DNA from: JAFKFH01 sp017307375
GTDB taxonomy: Bacteria; Pseudomonadota; Alphaproteobacteria; Ferrovibrionales; Ferrovibrionaceae
Direction of reading: 5' to 3'
DNA: 64,000 nt
NCBI GenBank assembly: GCA_965229335.1
Contig: OZ245874.1
Coordinates: 1,302,001 to 1,366,000 of the forward strand
A program made the translations under genes and the position numbers. Below, in pieces: positions 1 to 8,361 of this stretch. The notes below the pieces were generated by a model. That model had not been told where the DNA came from, ran no database searches, and was given only the letters and a program-made list of their open reading frames with translations. Position 1 is the first letter of the stretch. Every line of letters starts with the position of its first letter.

Positions 1-29
1 CGGCCGGTCTGTTCGGTCGCGAAACCTGA
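1..29 (+). CDS. livH: 3' end of branched-chain amino acid ABC permease LivH (partial)
   Basis: Only the last eight codons and the stop are inside the window. They read A-G-L-F-G-R-E-T-stop, which matches the usual LivH C-terminus (…GLFGRE…). The complete LivH of the second Liv operon in this window likewise ends in G-L-F-G-G. The LivM gene starts 11 bases downstream on the same strand, as expected for a livH-livM pair. The call rests on this short tail and the neighbour, so it is likely but not certain. Confidence 0.6.
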
Positions 30-40
30 GGATCGCCGGC

Positions 41-973
41 ATGTCATCGACCCTGCGCCTGTTCTGGCTGTTCGTGGCCGCGGCCATTCTCGTGCCGTTC
101 TTTCCGCAGATCGTCTATCCGATCTTCATGATGAAGGTGCTGTGCTACGGCCTGTTTGCCTGCGCCTTCAACCTGCTGCTCGGCTATACCGGTCTGGTCT
201 CGTTCGCCCATGCCGCCTTCCTGGGCAGCGCCGGCTATGTCACCGGCGCGCTGATGATCCGCCATGCCGACCGTATCGGCACCGAGGTCGCGATCCTGGC
301 CGGCGTCGCGACCGCGGCCGCGATCGGGGCGGTCATCGGCGGCCTCGCCATCCGGCGCAAGGGCATCTACTTCGCGATGATCACCCTGGCCCTGTCGCAG
401 ATCGTCTATTTCCTGGCCGTGCAGTTCCGCTGGACCGGCGGCGAGGACGGTCTGCAGGGCATTCCCCGCGGCCGCCTGTTCGGCCTGGTCGACCTGACGT
501 CGGACAATGCGATCTACGGCTTCACCCTGGTCGTCTTCGTCGCGGGCTTCCTGCTGGTCCATCGCATCATCCACTCACCGTTCGGCCAGATCCTGCGGGC
601 GATCCGCGACAACGAGCCGCGCGCGATCTCGCTCGGCTACGACACCGATCGCTTCAAGCTGCTGGCCTTCGTGCTGTCGGCGGCCGTGGCCGGGCTGGCC
701 GGCGCGCTGAAGGCGCTGGTGTTCCAGCTGGTCTCGCTCAACGACGTCTCGCTGCACACCTCGACCGAGGTGGTGCTGATGACGCTCTTGGGCGGGCTGG
801 GGACGATCTGGGGGCCGCTGGTCGGCGCCGCGCTGGTCGTCGGTCTGCAGAACTACCTGGCGACGCTGGGCGACATGGTGACGATCGTGATCGGGCTGAT
901 CTTCATCGTCTGCGTCTCGTTCTTCCGCCTGGGCCTGGTCGGGGAATTCCTGCGGCTCAGGAAAAGCGCGTGA
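41..973 (+). CDS. livM: Branched-chain amino acid ABC transporter permease LivM
   Basis: Inner-membrane permease of a Liv-type (HAAT) ABC importer, 310 residues. It is hydrophobic throughout, with about 8-9 membrane segments. The permease signature near residues 199-223 (LGYDTDRFK…AFVLSAAVAGLAGAL) is the cytoplasmic loop that contacts the ATPase, and the N-terminal LGYTGLVSFAHAAFLG block is typical of LivM. It follows the tail of a livH-like gene, so it belongs to an operon entering from the left; the binding protein and ATPases must lie outside the window. The substrate cannot be read from the permease, since this family also moves amides, urea and aromatic acids. Its 3' end overlaps the convergent oxidoreductase gene by 17 bases. 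Confidence 0.93.
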   Translation: MSSTLRLFWLFVAAAILVPFFPQIVYPIFMMKVLCYGLFACAFNLLLGYTGLVSFAHAAFLGSAGYVTGALMIRHADRIGTEVAILAGVATAAAIGAVIGGLAIRRKGIYFAMITLALSQIVYFLAVQFRWTGGEDGLQGIPRGRLFGLVDLTSDNAIYGFTLVVFVAGFLLVHRIIHSPFGQILRAIRDNEPRAISLGYDTDRFKLLAFVLSAAVAGLAGALKALVFQLVSLNDVSLHTSTEVVLMTLLGGLGTIWGPLVGAALVVGLQNYLATLGDMVTIVIGLIFIVCVSFFRLGLVGEFLRLRKSA

Positions 974-2219
974 CGGCGTAGGGGCGCGGATCGACGACGG
1001 GCTCGCGCCCCTCCAGCAGGTCGGCGACCAGCCGGCCGGTGACGGGGCCGGCCGCCAGACCGACATGGCCATGGCCGAAGGCGTGGATGATATCGGGGCA
1101 GGCGCTTGCCGGCCCGATCACCGGCAGGCCGTCTGCTGTCGACGGCCGATGCCCCAGCCAGCGGCGCTGCCGCCCGGCGGGAATCTCGGCGGGCAGGCCC
1201 GGATAGGCGGCCTGGGCATGGCGCAGCAGCACCTCGGCCCGCTGCCAGTTCGGCGCGGCCGCGACCGAGGCCAGCTCGACCTGGCCGGAAACGCGCAGGC
1301 CGCCGCGGGTCAGCGTATTGGCCATCCGGCCGTCCGACGGCATCACCGGAATGACCGGGGCGGTTTCGGGGTCGCGGATCTCGACGTGATACCCGCGCTC
1401 GCTTTCCAGCGGCACGCGGTCGCCGGCCAGCGCCGCCAGCGCCTTGGAATGGACGCCTGCCGCAATCACCGCCCGTTCGCAGGCGATCGTCCCTTCCGTG
1501 GTGAGCACGCCGGCCAGCCGGCCGGAGCGGATGTCGAATCCGACCGCGCGGGCGCGCCGGACGCCGGCACCTTGCCGTTCGGCCCAGCCGGCCAGGGCGG
1601 CGACATAGCCGCCGGGATCGCGGCAATGGCCGCCATCCGCGACCAGCACGCCGAACCGGTAGTGCGCGGCCAGCGATGGTTCCAGCCGGTGCAGCGCCTC
1701 GCCATCGAGTTCGCGCCAGACGACGCCGTTGTCGCGTCGCAGCCGCCAGGCCAGGGCCTCGGCCTCGAAGGCGGCCCGGTCGGGAAAGGCATAGAGCAGC
1801 CCGCGCCGCTCGACCAGCTCGGGCACCCCCGCCTCGGCGGCGAGTGCCGCGTGACGCGCCGGCGCATCGGCCAGCAGGGCGCGCAAGGCGCGCGCCGTGC
1901 GCTCGACCCGGGGCACCGTGGCCCCGGCCAGCACGAAGCGGACCAGCCAGGGGGCCAGCCGCGGCAAGTGCTGCCAGCGGATGGTCAGCGGCCCCAGCGG
2001 GTCGACGAGAAAACCCGGCACCTTGCGCCACAGCCCGGGCATCGACATCGGCACGACCGAGGCCGGGCTGAACCACGCGCCGTTGCCGTAGGAGGCCGCC
2101 TGCTCGCCGCCGGGCGGGCCGGGATCGACCAGCGCGACATGATGGCCGTCGCGCAGCAGTTCCAGCGCGGTGGCGACGCCGGCGATGCCGGCACCGATGA
2201 CGGCGACGTGCAGCGCCAT
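957..2219 (-). CDS. DadA-like FAD-dependent D-amino-acid dehydrogenase/oxidase
   Basis: A 420-residue flavoprotein of the DAO/DadA family. It opens with a dinucleotide fold (VIGAGIAGVATALELLRDGHHVALVD, residues 6-31) followed by a conserved ASYGNGAWFSP block. It closes with a second FAD-contact region (GLPVIGPA…AFGHGHVGLAAGPVTGRLVADLL), where GHGHVG…GP is the DadA-type C-terminal signature. Family members oxidise D-amino acids, or secondary amines such as hydroxyproline or sarcosine, and pass electrons to quinone or oxygen. The specific substrate cannot be read. The start codon is 7 bases from the stop of the upstream TIGR02302 gene, so the two may be cotranscribed. The gene converges on livM and overlaps it by 17 bases. 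Confidence 0.85.
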   Translation of the reverse strand: MALHVAVIGAGIAGVATALELLRDGHHVALVDPGPPGGEQAASYGNGAWFSPASVVPMSMPGLWRKVPGFLVDPLGPLTIRWQHLPRLAPWLVRFVLAGATVPRVERTARALRALLADAPARHAALAAEAGVPELVERRGLLYAFPDRAAFEAEALAWRLRRDNGVVWRELDGEALHRLEPSLAAHYRFGVLVADGGHCRDPGGYVAALAGWAERQGAGVRRARAVGFDIRSGRLAGVLTTEGTIACERAVIAAGVHSKALAALAGDRVPLESERGYHVEIRDPETAPVIPVMPSDGRMANTLTRGGLRVSGQVELASVAAAPNWQRAEVLLRHAQAAYPGLPAEIPAGRQRRWLGHRPSTADGLPVIGPASACPDIIHAFGHGHVGLAAGPVTGRLVADLLEGREPVVDPRPYAVTRFS

Positions 2220-2226
2220 AGCCGGG

Positions 2227-4767
2227 TCAGAAGCGCTTCAGCAGGCGGTCGATATAGTCGCGTTCGATCAGCGGGCGGAAGGCTTCGCCCGACCGCCGGA
2301 ACAGCTCGTCGAGGATCTCGCGGCTGCGCTGCAGGTCCTGGGCGTCGGGCACTTTGGTCGAGCGCCCGTCGTCCCAGTCCGAACCGATCGGCCGGCCCAG
2401 CGGATCGAAGCGCTCGGCCTGGGCGCGCCCCGGCCCCTGCTGGCTCGGATCGCCCGACAGGCCTTCGCCCGGTTCGCCGCCGTTCATCTGGCCCATCTGT
2501 TCCATCATCGAGCGCGCGCCGTCGCGCAGCGCCTGCAACGCCTCGCCCTGCGGGCCCACGGCATCGCCCGGCTCGCCGCGGCCCAGCGCATCGCGGGCAT
2601 CGCGCATCGACCGATCGGCGCGGCCGAAACCGTCGGGAATGTTGCCGCCCTGCTCGCCGAAGCGCCGCATCAGCTCGCCCAGCCGGCGGCGCAGCGCCTC
2701 CTGTTCGGCGCTCTGCTCGCCGCCCTGTCCCTGGCCTTGCTGTCCTTGGCCTTGCTGGCCCTGCTGACCTTGCTGTCCGCGCTGACCCTGCTGCTGCCCC
2801 TGCTGGCCGCGTTGACCGCGCTGTCCCTGTTGTCCCTGCTGGCCCTGGCGGCTGTCGCGGAACGACTGATCCATCAATTCCTGCTGGCGGCGCAGGATCT
2901 CGCCCAGTTCGGACATGTCGCGCTGCATCTGGCTGCGGCCCTGCTGGCCGTTCTGGCGCGCGACCTGGCCGCGCTTCAGGCTTTCCAGCATCTGCTGCAT
3001 CTGGGCCAGCATGTCGCGGGCGGCGTCGCGGGCGCCGTTGCGGGCCAACTCGCGCGCCTTGTCCATCATCTTGCGCAGGTCGTCCGAGGTCAGCACCTGG
3101 GCGTTGGGATCAAGCTCCTGGGGCTGCTCGCCGTTCTCGGCCCGCTTGAGCGCATCCTCGGTCAGGGCCTGCAGGTAGCGGTCCATCGCCCGCTGCATCT
3201 CCGCCATCAGCCGTTCGATCTCGTCGTCCGGGGCATTGCGGGCCAGCGCATCCTGCAGCGCCTGCTGGGCCTGGCGCAGATCGCGCTCGGCCTGGCTCAG
3301 CCCGCCATCCTCCAGCCGCAGCGCCACATCCCACAGCAGGTCCTGCACCGCGGGCACGGCCTCGTCGCTCAGGTCGCGCTGCAGCCGGGCGCGGGCGGCG
3401 CGAATGCCGAGATGGGCGGTGACGTCGCCGTCATAGGCTTCGGGGATCAGGGTGATGGCCCCCAGCGCGGTGATCACCGGCCGCCGTTCGGCCGGCTTCA
3501 GGGTCAGCTTGCGCCGCTGCTCGATCAGGGCGCGGGCGACCGGATGGCTGAAGGTGCGCTCCGGGATCGTGACGGTGACCGGGTCGCCGTAGGCCTGCTG
3601 GCCGATCACGTCCTCGGCCAGCGGCCGGACGACGACGTCGAGTCCGGCCCAGGGATGGGCGGTCAGGTCCTGGAAATTGGTTTCCTTGACGGTCTTCGGG
3701 CTGCGCCCGGGCAGCGGCAGCTCGATCTGCTCGATCTTGTCGGCATCGGTCCGCTTGATTTCCAGCGCCAGCCGCTTGATGCCGTAGTCGTCGGACGCCT
3801 CGTAGGCGAATTTCAGCGTGCCCTTGGGCATCGGCTTGGGCGTTTCGGTCAGCCGGATCTGCGGCGGTGCGTCGGGCAGCACCGCGATCGGCCACTGGCC
3901 GAGCGTCCGGGAGCCGAGCCTGATGCGCAGGTCATGCCCATCGGTCAGCTTGCGGTCGAGCAGGAAGCTTCTGTTGTCGGGCGAGGCGAACGGCGTGCCC
4001 TGGCCGTCGAGCTCCAGGACCGGTGCTTCCTTCACACCCGACAGCCGGGCGAACAGGGTCGATCCGGTCGGCACCAGGATCGCCTCGGCCGGGGCAGGCT
4101 TGGCCGCACCGTCGCGGGTCAGGAAGACCGGGGCAAGCCCGGTATAGGCCGGCGGGTTGATCCAGGCATCGAGCACCGCGACCGGTTCGGCCGCGGTCGG
4201 CACGCGCAGGCGGAAGGCGTCGGCCAGCCGCTCCGGCGCCTCGTCGCGCCCTGCCGACATCAACCCGACGAACAACAGGCAGACGACGACGGCGCGCAGG
4301 CCGTAGGCGTCGGCCTGGGTCAGGCCCGATTGCGGCCAGCCCGGGGTCAGGCGCGACAACGCCGCGGCCAGCCGCCGCTGATGGGCGGCCCACAAGGCGC
4401 GCGCCGCGGGATCGGGGTTGCCGGCCAACTGGTCTTCCAGGCCGGTCAGCGGGCGGTGCTTGAGGCCCGAGGCCTGCTCGACCCGCCGCATCGCCTCGAC
4501 CCGGTGCGGCCAGGCCAAGCGGCGCACGCCGTACCAGAGGGCCGCGGCGGCACCGATCGCGAACAGCGCCACCAGGCCGATATGCAGCCAGAACGGCAGG
4601 ATCGACCAGGTGCCGAGCAGCCCCAGGTCGACGAACAGTAGGGCGAGACCGATCAGCGGCGCGAAGGCCGGCCAGAACCGTTCCCATAGCAGGTTGGCGC
4701 GCGCGAGTCCGATCCGGCGGCCGATGATGGCGTGGGACTTGTGCTCGACGGGCGCCTGCTCGGTCAA
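2227..4767 (-). CDS. TIGR02302 family (DUF4175) membrane protein with Gln/Gly-rich tail
   Basis: A long (846-residue) alphaproteobacterial protein of unknown function. Two or three membrane helices lie in the first 100 residues (near 32-75), followed by one near 160-175. A large extracytoplasmic region (about 190-480) looks beta-rich. The C-terminal half is helical and low in complexity, with a Gln/Gly/Arg tract at about residues 636-684. This architecture (N-terminal helices, Gln/Gly tail, ~850 residues) is the published description of TIGR02302. The gene precedes lysA's stop by 48 bases in the opposite reading sense of transcription order (lysA is upstream), so it sits at the downstream end of the argH-lptM-lysA run, an order often seen in this class. 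Confidence 0.88.
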   Translation of the reverse strand: MTEQAPVEHKSHAIIGRRIGLARANLLWERFWPAFAPLIGLALLFVDLGLLGTWSILPFWLHIGLVALFAIGAAAALWYGVRRLAWPHRVEAMRRVEQASGLKHRPLTGLEDQLAGNPDPAARALWAAHQRRLAAALSRLTPGWPQSGLTQADAYGLRAVVVCLLFVGLMSAGRDEAPERLADAFRLRVPTAAEPVAVLDAWINPPAYTGLAPVFLTRDGAAKPAPAEAILVPTGSTLFARLSGVKEAPVLELDGQGTPFASPDNRSFLLDRKLTDGHDLRIRLGSRTLGQWPIAVLPDAPPQIRLTETPKPMPKGTLKFAYEASDDYGIKRLALEIKRTDADKIEQIELPLPGRSPKTVKETNFQDLTAHPWAGLDVVVRPLAEDVIGQQAYGDPVTVTIPERTFSHPVARALIEQRRKLTLKPAERRPVITALGAITLIPEAYDGDVTAHLGIRAARARLQRDLSDEAVPAVQDLLWDVALRLEDGGLSQAERDLRQAQQALQDALARNAPDDEIERLMAEMQRAMDRYLQALTEDALKRAENGEQPQELDPNAQVLTSDDLRKMMDKARELARNGARDAARDMLAQMQQMLESLKRGQVARQNGQQGRSQMQRDMSELGEILRRQQELMDQSFRDSRQGQQGQQGQRGQRGQQGQQQGQRGQQGQQGQQGQGQQGQGQGGEQSAEQEALRRRLGELMRRFGEQGGNIPDGFGRADRSMRDARDALGRGEPGDAVGPQGEALQALRDGARSMMEQMGQMNGGEPGEGLSGDPSQQGPGRAQAERFDPLGRPIGSDWDDGRSTKVPDAQDLQRSREILDELFRRSGEAFRPLIERDYIDRLLKRF
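2716..2860 (-). repeat. Low-complexity Gln-Gly(-Arg) codon tract inside the TIGR02302 gene
   Basis: Short near-tandem units built on CAG/CAA-GGC codons encode repeats of Q-G-Q, Q-Q-G and Q-R-G. The units are imperfect and stay in frame. The tract gives a flexible, polar tail to the protein and could change length by slippage. Confidence 0.8.
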
Positions 4768-4815
4768 ATGAACGGCCCTCTCAGGAAAACGGTCGGTCGG
4801 ATCCCGACGATAGCC

Positions 4816-6087
4816 TCAACCCTTGTTGGCGAGCCAGGGCGGCATCGCCTCCAGCATGGTCAATTCTTCGTAACTAGGGCGCCGCCGGACGATGGCAAAC
4901 CGGTCGCCGTCGGCCAGCACCTCGGGTACCAGCAACCGGCTGTTGTAGGTCGAGGCCATGACCGCGCCATAGGCCCCGGCCGAGAAGATCGCCAGCAGAT
5001 CGCCCGATTTCATCGGCGGCATCGGCCGTTCCTCGGCGAAGATATCGCCAGTCTCGCATACCGGTCCGACGATGTCGACCGGGGTGCGGGGCGTGCCGGC
5101 CGGCGGTTCGACCACCGGTTCGATGCGATGGAAGGCCTCGTACAGCGTCGGACGGATCAGGTCGTTCATGGCCGCGTCGGTGATGTAGAACCGGCGGGTC
5201 AGCCCTTCCTTCACGTAGACCAGCGAGGCGACGAGGATGCCGGCATTGCCGACGATCAGCCGCCCGGGCTCGAACACCAGCTTGACGCCGAGATCGCCGA
5301 ACATCTCGGCGACCACCCGACCGTAATCGGCGGGCAGCGGCGGGGCCTCGTCCTTGTAGGGCACGCCCAGCCCGCCGCCGAGGTCGACCCGCTCGACGAC
5401 ATGGCCGTCGGCGCGCAAGGCGCGCACCAGCTCGACGACCTTCTCGAACGCGCTGCGGAACGGACCGGTCGAGGTCAGCTGGCTGCCGATATGGACATGC
5501 ACGCCCAGCGCGCGGACGCCCGGCAGGGTTGCGGCATACTTGAACACCGCGCGCGCCTTCGACAGCGGGATTCCGAACTTGGTCTCGCCATGGCCGGTCG
5601 AGATCTTGGCGTGGGTCTCGGCATCGACATCGGGGTTGATCCGGATCGTGACCGGCGCCACGAGGCCCATGCCGGCTGCGACCTGCGACAGCATGTCGAG
5701 TTCGGGTTCGGATTCGACGTTGAACTGGAACACGCCCTGGCCCAGCGCATAGGCCATTTCGCCGGGCTGCTTGCCGACCCCGGCGAAGACGATCTTGTCG
5801 GCCGGGATGCCGGCCGCGATCGCCTGGCGCAGTTCGCCTTCCGACACGACGTCGGCGCCGCAGCCCAGCCGGGCCAGCGTCGTCAGCACGGCACGGTTCG
5901 AGTTCGCCTTGACCGCATAGCAGATCAGGTGGTCGAGGCCTTCGAGCGCCGCGTCGAACGCCTGGTAGTGTCGGGTCAGGGTTGCCGTCGAATAGCAGTA
6001 GAACGGCGTGCCGACCTTCTCGGCGATTTCGGGCACCGGCATGTCTTCGACATGCAGGACCCCGTTGCGATAGTGGAAATGATGCAT
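4816..6087 (-). CDS. lysA: Diaminopimelate decarboxylase
   Basis: PLP enzyme that converts meso-diaminopimelate to L-lysine, the last step of lysine synthesis. It is 423 residues, the normal length. The PLP lysine is K60 in YAVKANSN. Further hallmarks are HVHIGSQ (197-203), the glycine loop DLGGGLG (235-241), EPGR (273-276) and the catalytic cysteine C344 in PVCETGD, which acts from the partner subunit of the dimer. The lptM-like lipoprotein gene lies only 6 bases upstream and argH just before that, so an argH-lptM-lysA transcript is likely. This small lipoprotein next to lysA is a common proteobacterial arrangement. Confidence 0.98.
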   Translation of the reverse strand: MHHFHYRNGVLHVEDMPVPEIAEKVGTPFYCYSTATLTRHYQAFDAALEGLDHLICYAVKANSNRAVLTTLARLGCGADVVSEGELRQAIAAGIPADKIVFAGVGKQPGEMAYALGQGVFQFNVESEPELDMLSQVAAGMGLVAPVTIRINPDVDAETHAKISTGHGETKFGIPLSKARAVFKYAATLPGVRALGVHVHIGSQLTSTGPFRSAFEKVVELVRALRADGHVVERVDLGGGLGVPYKDEAPPLPADYGRVVAEMFGDLGVKLVFEPGRLIVGNAGILVASLVYVKEGLTRRFYITDAAMNDLIRPTLYEAFHRIEPVVEPPAGTPRTPVDIVGPVCETGDIFAEERPMPPMKSGDLLAIFSAGAYGAVMASTYNSRLLVPEVLADGDRFAIVRRRPSYEELTMLEAMPPWLANKG

Positions 6088-6093
6088 GGCTGC

Positions 6094-6243
6094 TTACGGA
6101 TAGACCTTGGAATTGTCGAACGGGGGTACGCGCGGCGCCGTTTGCGAGGCCCCTTGCGGGGGTGCGTTCTCGGCCTTCTTGCCGCAGCCGGCGAGACCTG
6201 CCAGCGCCAGTCCGAGGATCAGGAAAAGGCCGAGGCGCCGCAT
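6094..6243 (-). CDS. lptM: Small lipoprotein, LptM (YifL)-like
   Basis: A 49-residue protein beginning MRRLGLFLILGLALAGLAGC. It has a classic lipoprotein signal with lipobox LAGC, and the acylated cysteine at position 20 is followed by G-K-K-A-E-N. The short Pro-rich mature part matches LptM/YifL, which in E. coli helps the LptD-LptE lipopolysaccharide translocon assemble at the outer membrane. I chose the internal ATG at 6243 because the residues before it are Arg/Pro-rich read-through, and it gives a proper signal peptide. The gene sits 4 bases after the argH stop and 6 before lysA. LptM itself normally neighbours lysA, which supports the call. Confidence 0.8.
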   Translation of the reverse strand: MRRLGLFLILGLALAGLAGCGKKAENAPPQGASQTAPRVPPFDNSKVYP

Positions 6244-6247
6244 CGGA

Positions 6248-7705
6248 TCAACCCTCCTTGGCCAGCCGCTTGCGCCAGCGCGCGGCCTGGGCCTTGACCT
6301 GGGACGGCGCGGTTCCGCCATAGGACTTGCGGCTCCTGACCGAATTGTCCACGCCCAGCACGGTGAAGATGTCCCGGGTGATCTTGGGCTCGATCGACTG
6401 CATGTCCTCGAGCGTCAGGGCTTCCAGCCCGACGCCGCGGCCCTCGGCCAGCGCCACGACGCGGCCGGTGACATGGTGGGCGTCGCGGAAGGGCATGCCC
6501 AGCGTGCGGACCAGCCAGTCGGCCAGATCGGTCGCCGTCGAGAAGCCTTCGCCCGCGGCCTCGGCCAGGCGCGGCTTGTTCGGGGTCATGTCGGCGATCA
6601 TGCCGGCGGTGGCCGCCACGCACAGCTCGATGGTGTCGGCGCAGTCGAACACCGGTTCCTTGTCTTCCTGCATGTCCTTGCCGTAGGTCAGCGGCAGGCC
6701 CTTCATCATCACGATCAGGGTGTTGAGCGCGCCGACGACGCGGCCCGCCTTGCCGCGGACCAGCTCGGCCGCATCCGGGTTCTTCTTCTGCGGCATGATC
6801 GACGAGCCGGTGGTGAAGGCGTCGGTCAGGCCGATGAAGCGGAACTGGGCCGAGCACCAGAGGACGATCTCCTCGGCCAGCCGCGACAGATGCACGGCCA
6901 GGATCGCCGCCGCCGACATGTATTCGAGTGCGTAGTCGCGATCGGATACGCCGTCGAGCGAGTTGGCCATCGGGCCGTCGAAGCCGAGCGCCCGGGCCGT
7001 CATGTGCCGGTCGATCGGGAACGAGGTGCCGGCCAGCGCCGCCGAACCCAGCGGCGATTCGTTCATCCGGGCGCGGGCGTCGCGCAGGCGGCCGCGATCG
7101 CGGCCGATCATCTCGACATAGGCGAGCATATGGTGGCCGAAGGTCACGGGCTGGGCCACCTGCAGATGGGTGAAGCCCGGCATCACCGTGTCGGCGTGGG
7201 TCTCGGCCTGGGCCAGCAGCGCCTGCTGCAGGCCGCGCAGCTGGCGGTCCAGCCGGTCGATGGCGTCGCGCACCCACAGGCGGAAGTCGACCGCGACCTG
7301 GTCGTTGCGCGAGCGTGCGGTGTGCAGGCGGCCGGCCGCCGGGCCGATCAGCTCGCGCAGCCGCGCCTCGACATGCATGTGGATGTCCTCGAGCGCCGGG
7401 TCCCAGGCCATCTTGCCCGCCGCGATCTCGGCCTTGACCTGGGTCAGCCCCTTGAGGATCGCGCGGCCGTCCTTGGCCGGGATGATCCCGGTCTCGATCA
7501 GCATCCGGCAATGGGCCTCGGATGCCGCGATGTCCTGGAGGTAGAGGCGGTTGTCGAAGCCGATCGAGGCATTGATCTCGGCCATCACCGCGGCCGGGCC
7601 GGCGGCGAAACGCCCGCCCCACATCTGGTTGGCGACGGATTTCGCGTTCACGGCCTTGGGTGTTGCCTTCTCGGCCGATTTCTTGTTGATCTTCTGCGCA
7701 GTCAT
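6248..7705 (-). CDS. argH: Argininosuccinate lyase
   Basis: Cleaves argininosuccinate to arginine and fumarate, the last step of arginine synthesis, as a homotetramer. The 485-residue protein carries the MWGGRF start block, HTARSRNDQ (128-136), the TSFPIDR region and the fumarase/aspartase signature GSSIMPQKKNPD (300-311), which holds the catalytic serine. The first 27 residues are a Lys/Ala-rich extension before MWGGRF. An alternative start at 7624 would remove it, but similar basic extensions occur in other alphaproteobacterial ArgH proteins, so I keep the long form. It is divergent from the thioredoxin-like gene with about 24 bases between starts. Confidence 0.97.
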   Translation of the reverse strand: MTAQKINKKSAEKATPKAVNAKSVANQMWGGRFAAGPAAVMAEINASIGFDNRLYLQDIAASEAHCRMLIETGIIPAKDGRAILKGLTQVKAEIAAGKMAWDPALEDIHMHVEARLRELIGPAAGRLHTARSRNDQVAVDFRLWVRDAIDRLDRQLRGLQQALLAQAETHADTVMPGFTHLQVAQPVTFGHHMLAYVEMIGRDRGRLRDARARMNESPLGSAALAGTSFPIDRHMTARALGFDGPMANSLDGVSDRDYALEYMSAAAILAVHLSRLAEEIVLWCSAQFRFIGLTDAFTTGSSIMPQKKNPDAAELVRGKAGRVVGALNTLIVMMKGLPLTYGKDMQEDKEPVFDCADTIELCVAATAGMIADMTPNKPRLAEAAGEGFSTATDLADWLVRTLGMPFRDAHHVTGRVVALAEGRGVGLEALTLEDMQSIEPKITRDIFTVLGVDNSVRSRKSYGGTAPSQVKAQAARWRKRLAKEG

Positions 7706-7729
7706 TTTCGATACGGACCAGGTGATAGC

Positions 7730-8293
7730 GTGGGACGGTTCAAGCAGTGGCGCCTGATGGCGCTGATAGGTCTGACGCTGGCGTGGGGCGTGAGCGACGC
7801 GGCGCGGGCCGACTCGGTCGCGGCCCTGGCGACCGGCGCGGTCAAGAACTTTACCCCGGCGGCGAGCCCAAAGCCAGTAAGCGGCGTCAGTTTCCGCGAC
7901 GACAAGGACCGGCCGGTCGACCTGCAGGCCTTCGAGGGCCGGGTCATCCTGGTCAATCTGTGGGCAACCTGGTGCATTCCCTGCCGCGAGGAGATGCCGG
8001 CGCTGGACCGCCTGCAGGCGGCGATGGGCGGGGCCGACTTCACCGTCGTCGCGATCTCGCAGGACCGGGTCGCGTCGGAGAAGGTCCAGGAATTCCTGGA
8101 CCAGATCAAGGCGGACAACCTCACCTTCTACCAGGACAAGACGATGAAATCGGGCCGTGCGCTGGGCGCCGTCGGCCTGCCGACGACCGTCCTGATCGAC
8201 CGCCAGGGCCGCGAACTCGGCCGGCTGGTCGGCCCCGCGGCCTGGGATGCGCCGGAGGCGCAGGCCCTGATCCGGCATTATCTCGGGGGCTGA
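7730..8293 (+). CDS. TlpA/ResA-type periplasmic thioredoxin-like protein
   Basis: A secreted thiol-disulfide protein of about 187 residues. The chosen GTG at 7730 gives a complete signal peptide: a basic start (GRFKQWR), the hydrophobic stretch ALIGLTLAWG and a cleavage site after ARA. The ATG at 7757 would lose the basic end. An AGG lies 7 bases upstream of the GTG. The thioredoxin fold has the active site WATWCIPCREEMP and the cis-proline loop GLPTTVLID, which fit TlpA-like reductants used in cytochrome c or copper-site maturation. It is divergent from argH, which is also common next to argH in this class. The exact client is not readable. Confidence 0.88.
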   Translation: MGRFKQWRLMALIGLTLAWGVSDAARADSVAALATGAVKNFTPAASPKPVSGVSFRDDKDRPVDLQAFEGRVILVNLWATWCIPCREEMPALDRLQAAMGGADFTVVAISQDRVASEKVQEFLDQIKADNLTFYQDKTMKSGRALGAVGLPTTVLIDRQGRELGRLVGPAAWDAPEAQALIRHYLGG

Positions 8294-8361
8294 TCGCCGC
8301 GACGTCACATGCTACAAGGGGGCATCCTACTCCCTGGTAATGTGACGGCGAGGCTTCTGGC

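Noticed and set aside
2170..4641. Very long reading frame on the plus strand opposite the TIGR02302 gene
   Set aside because: It is a shadow frame of GC-rich DNA. Its translation is Ala/Leu/Gln-rich low complexity, without a ribosome site or family match.
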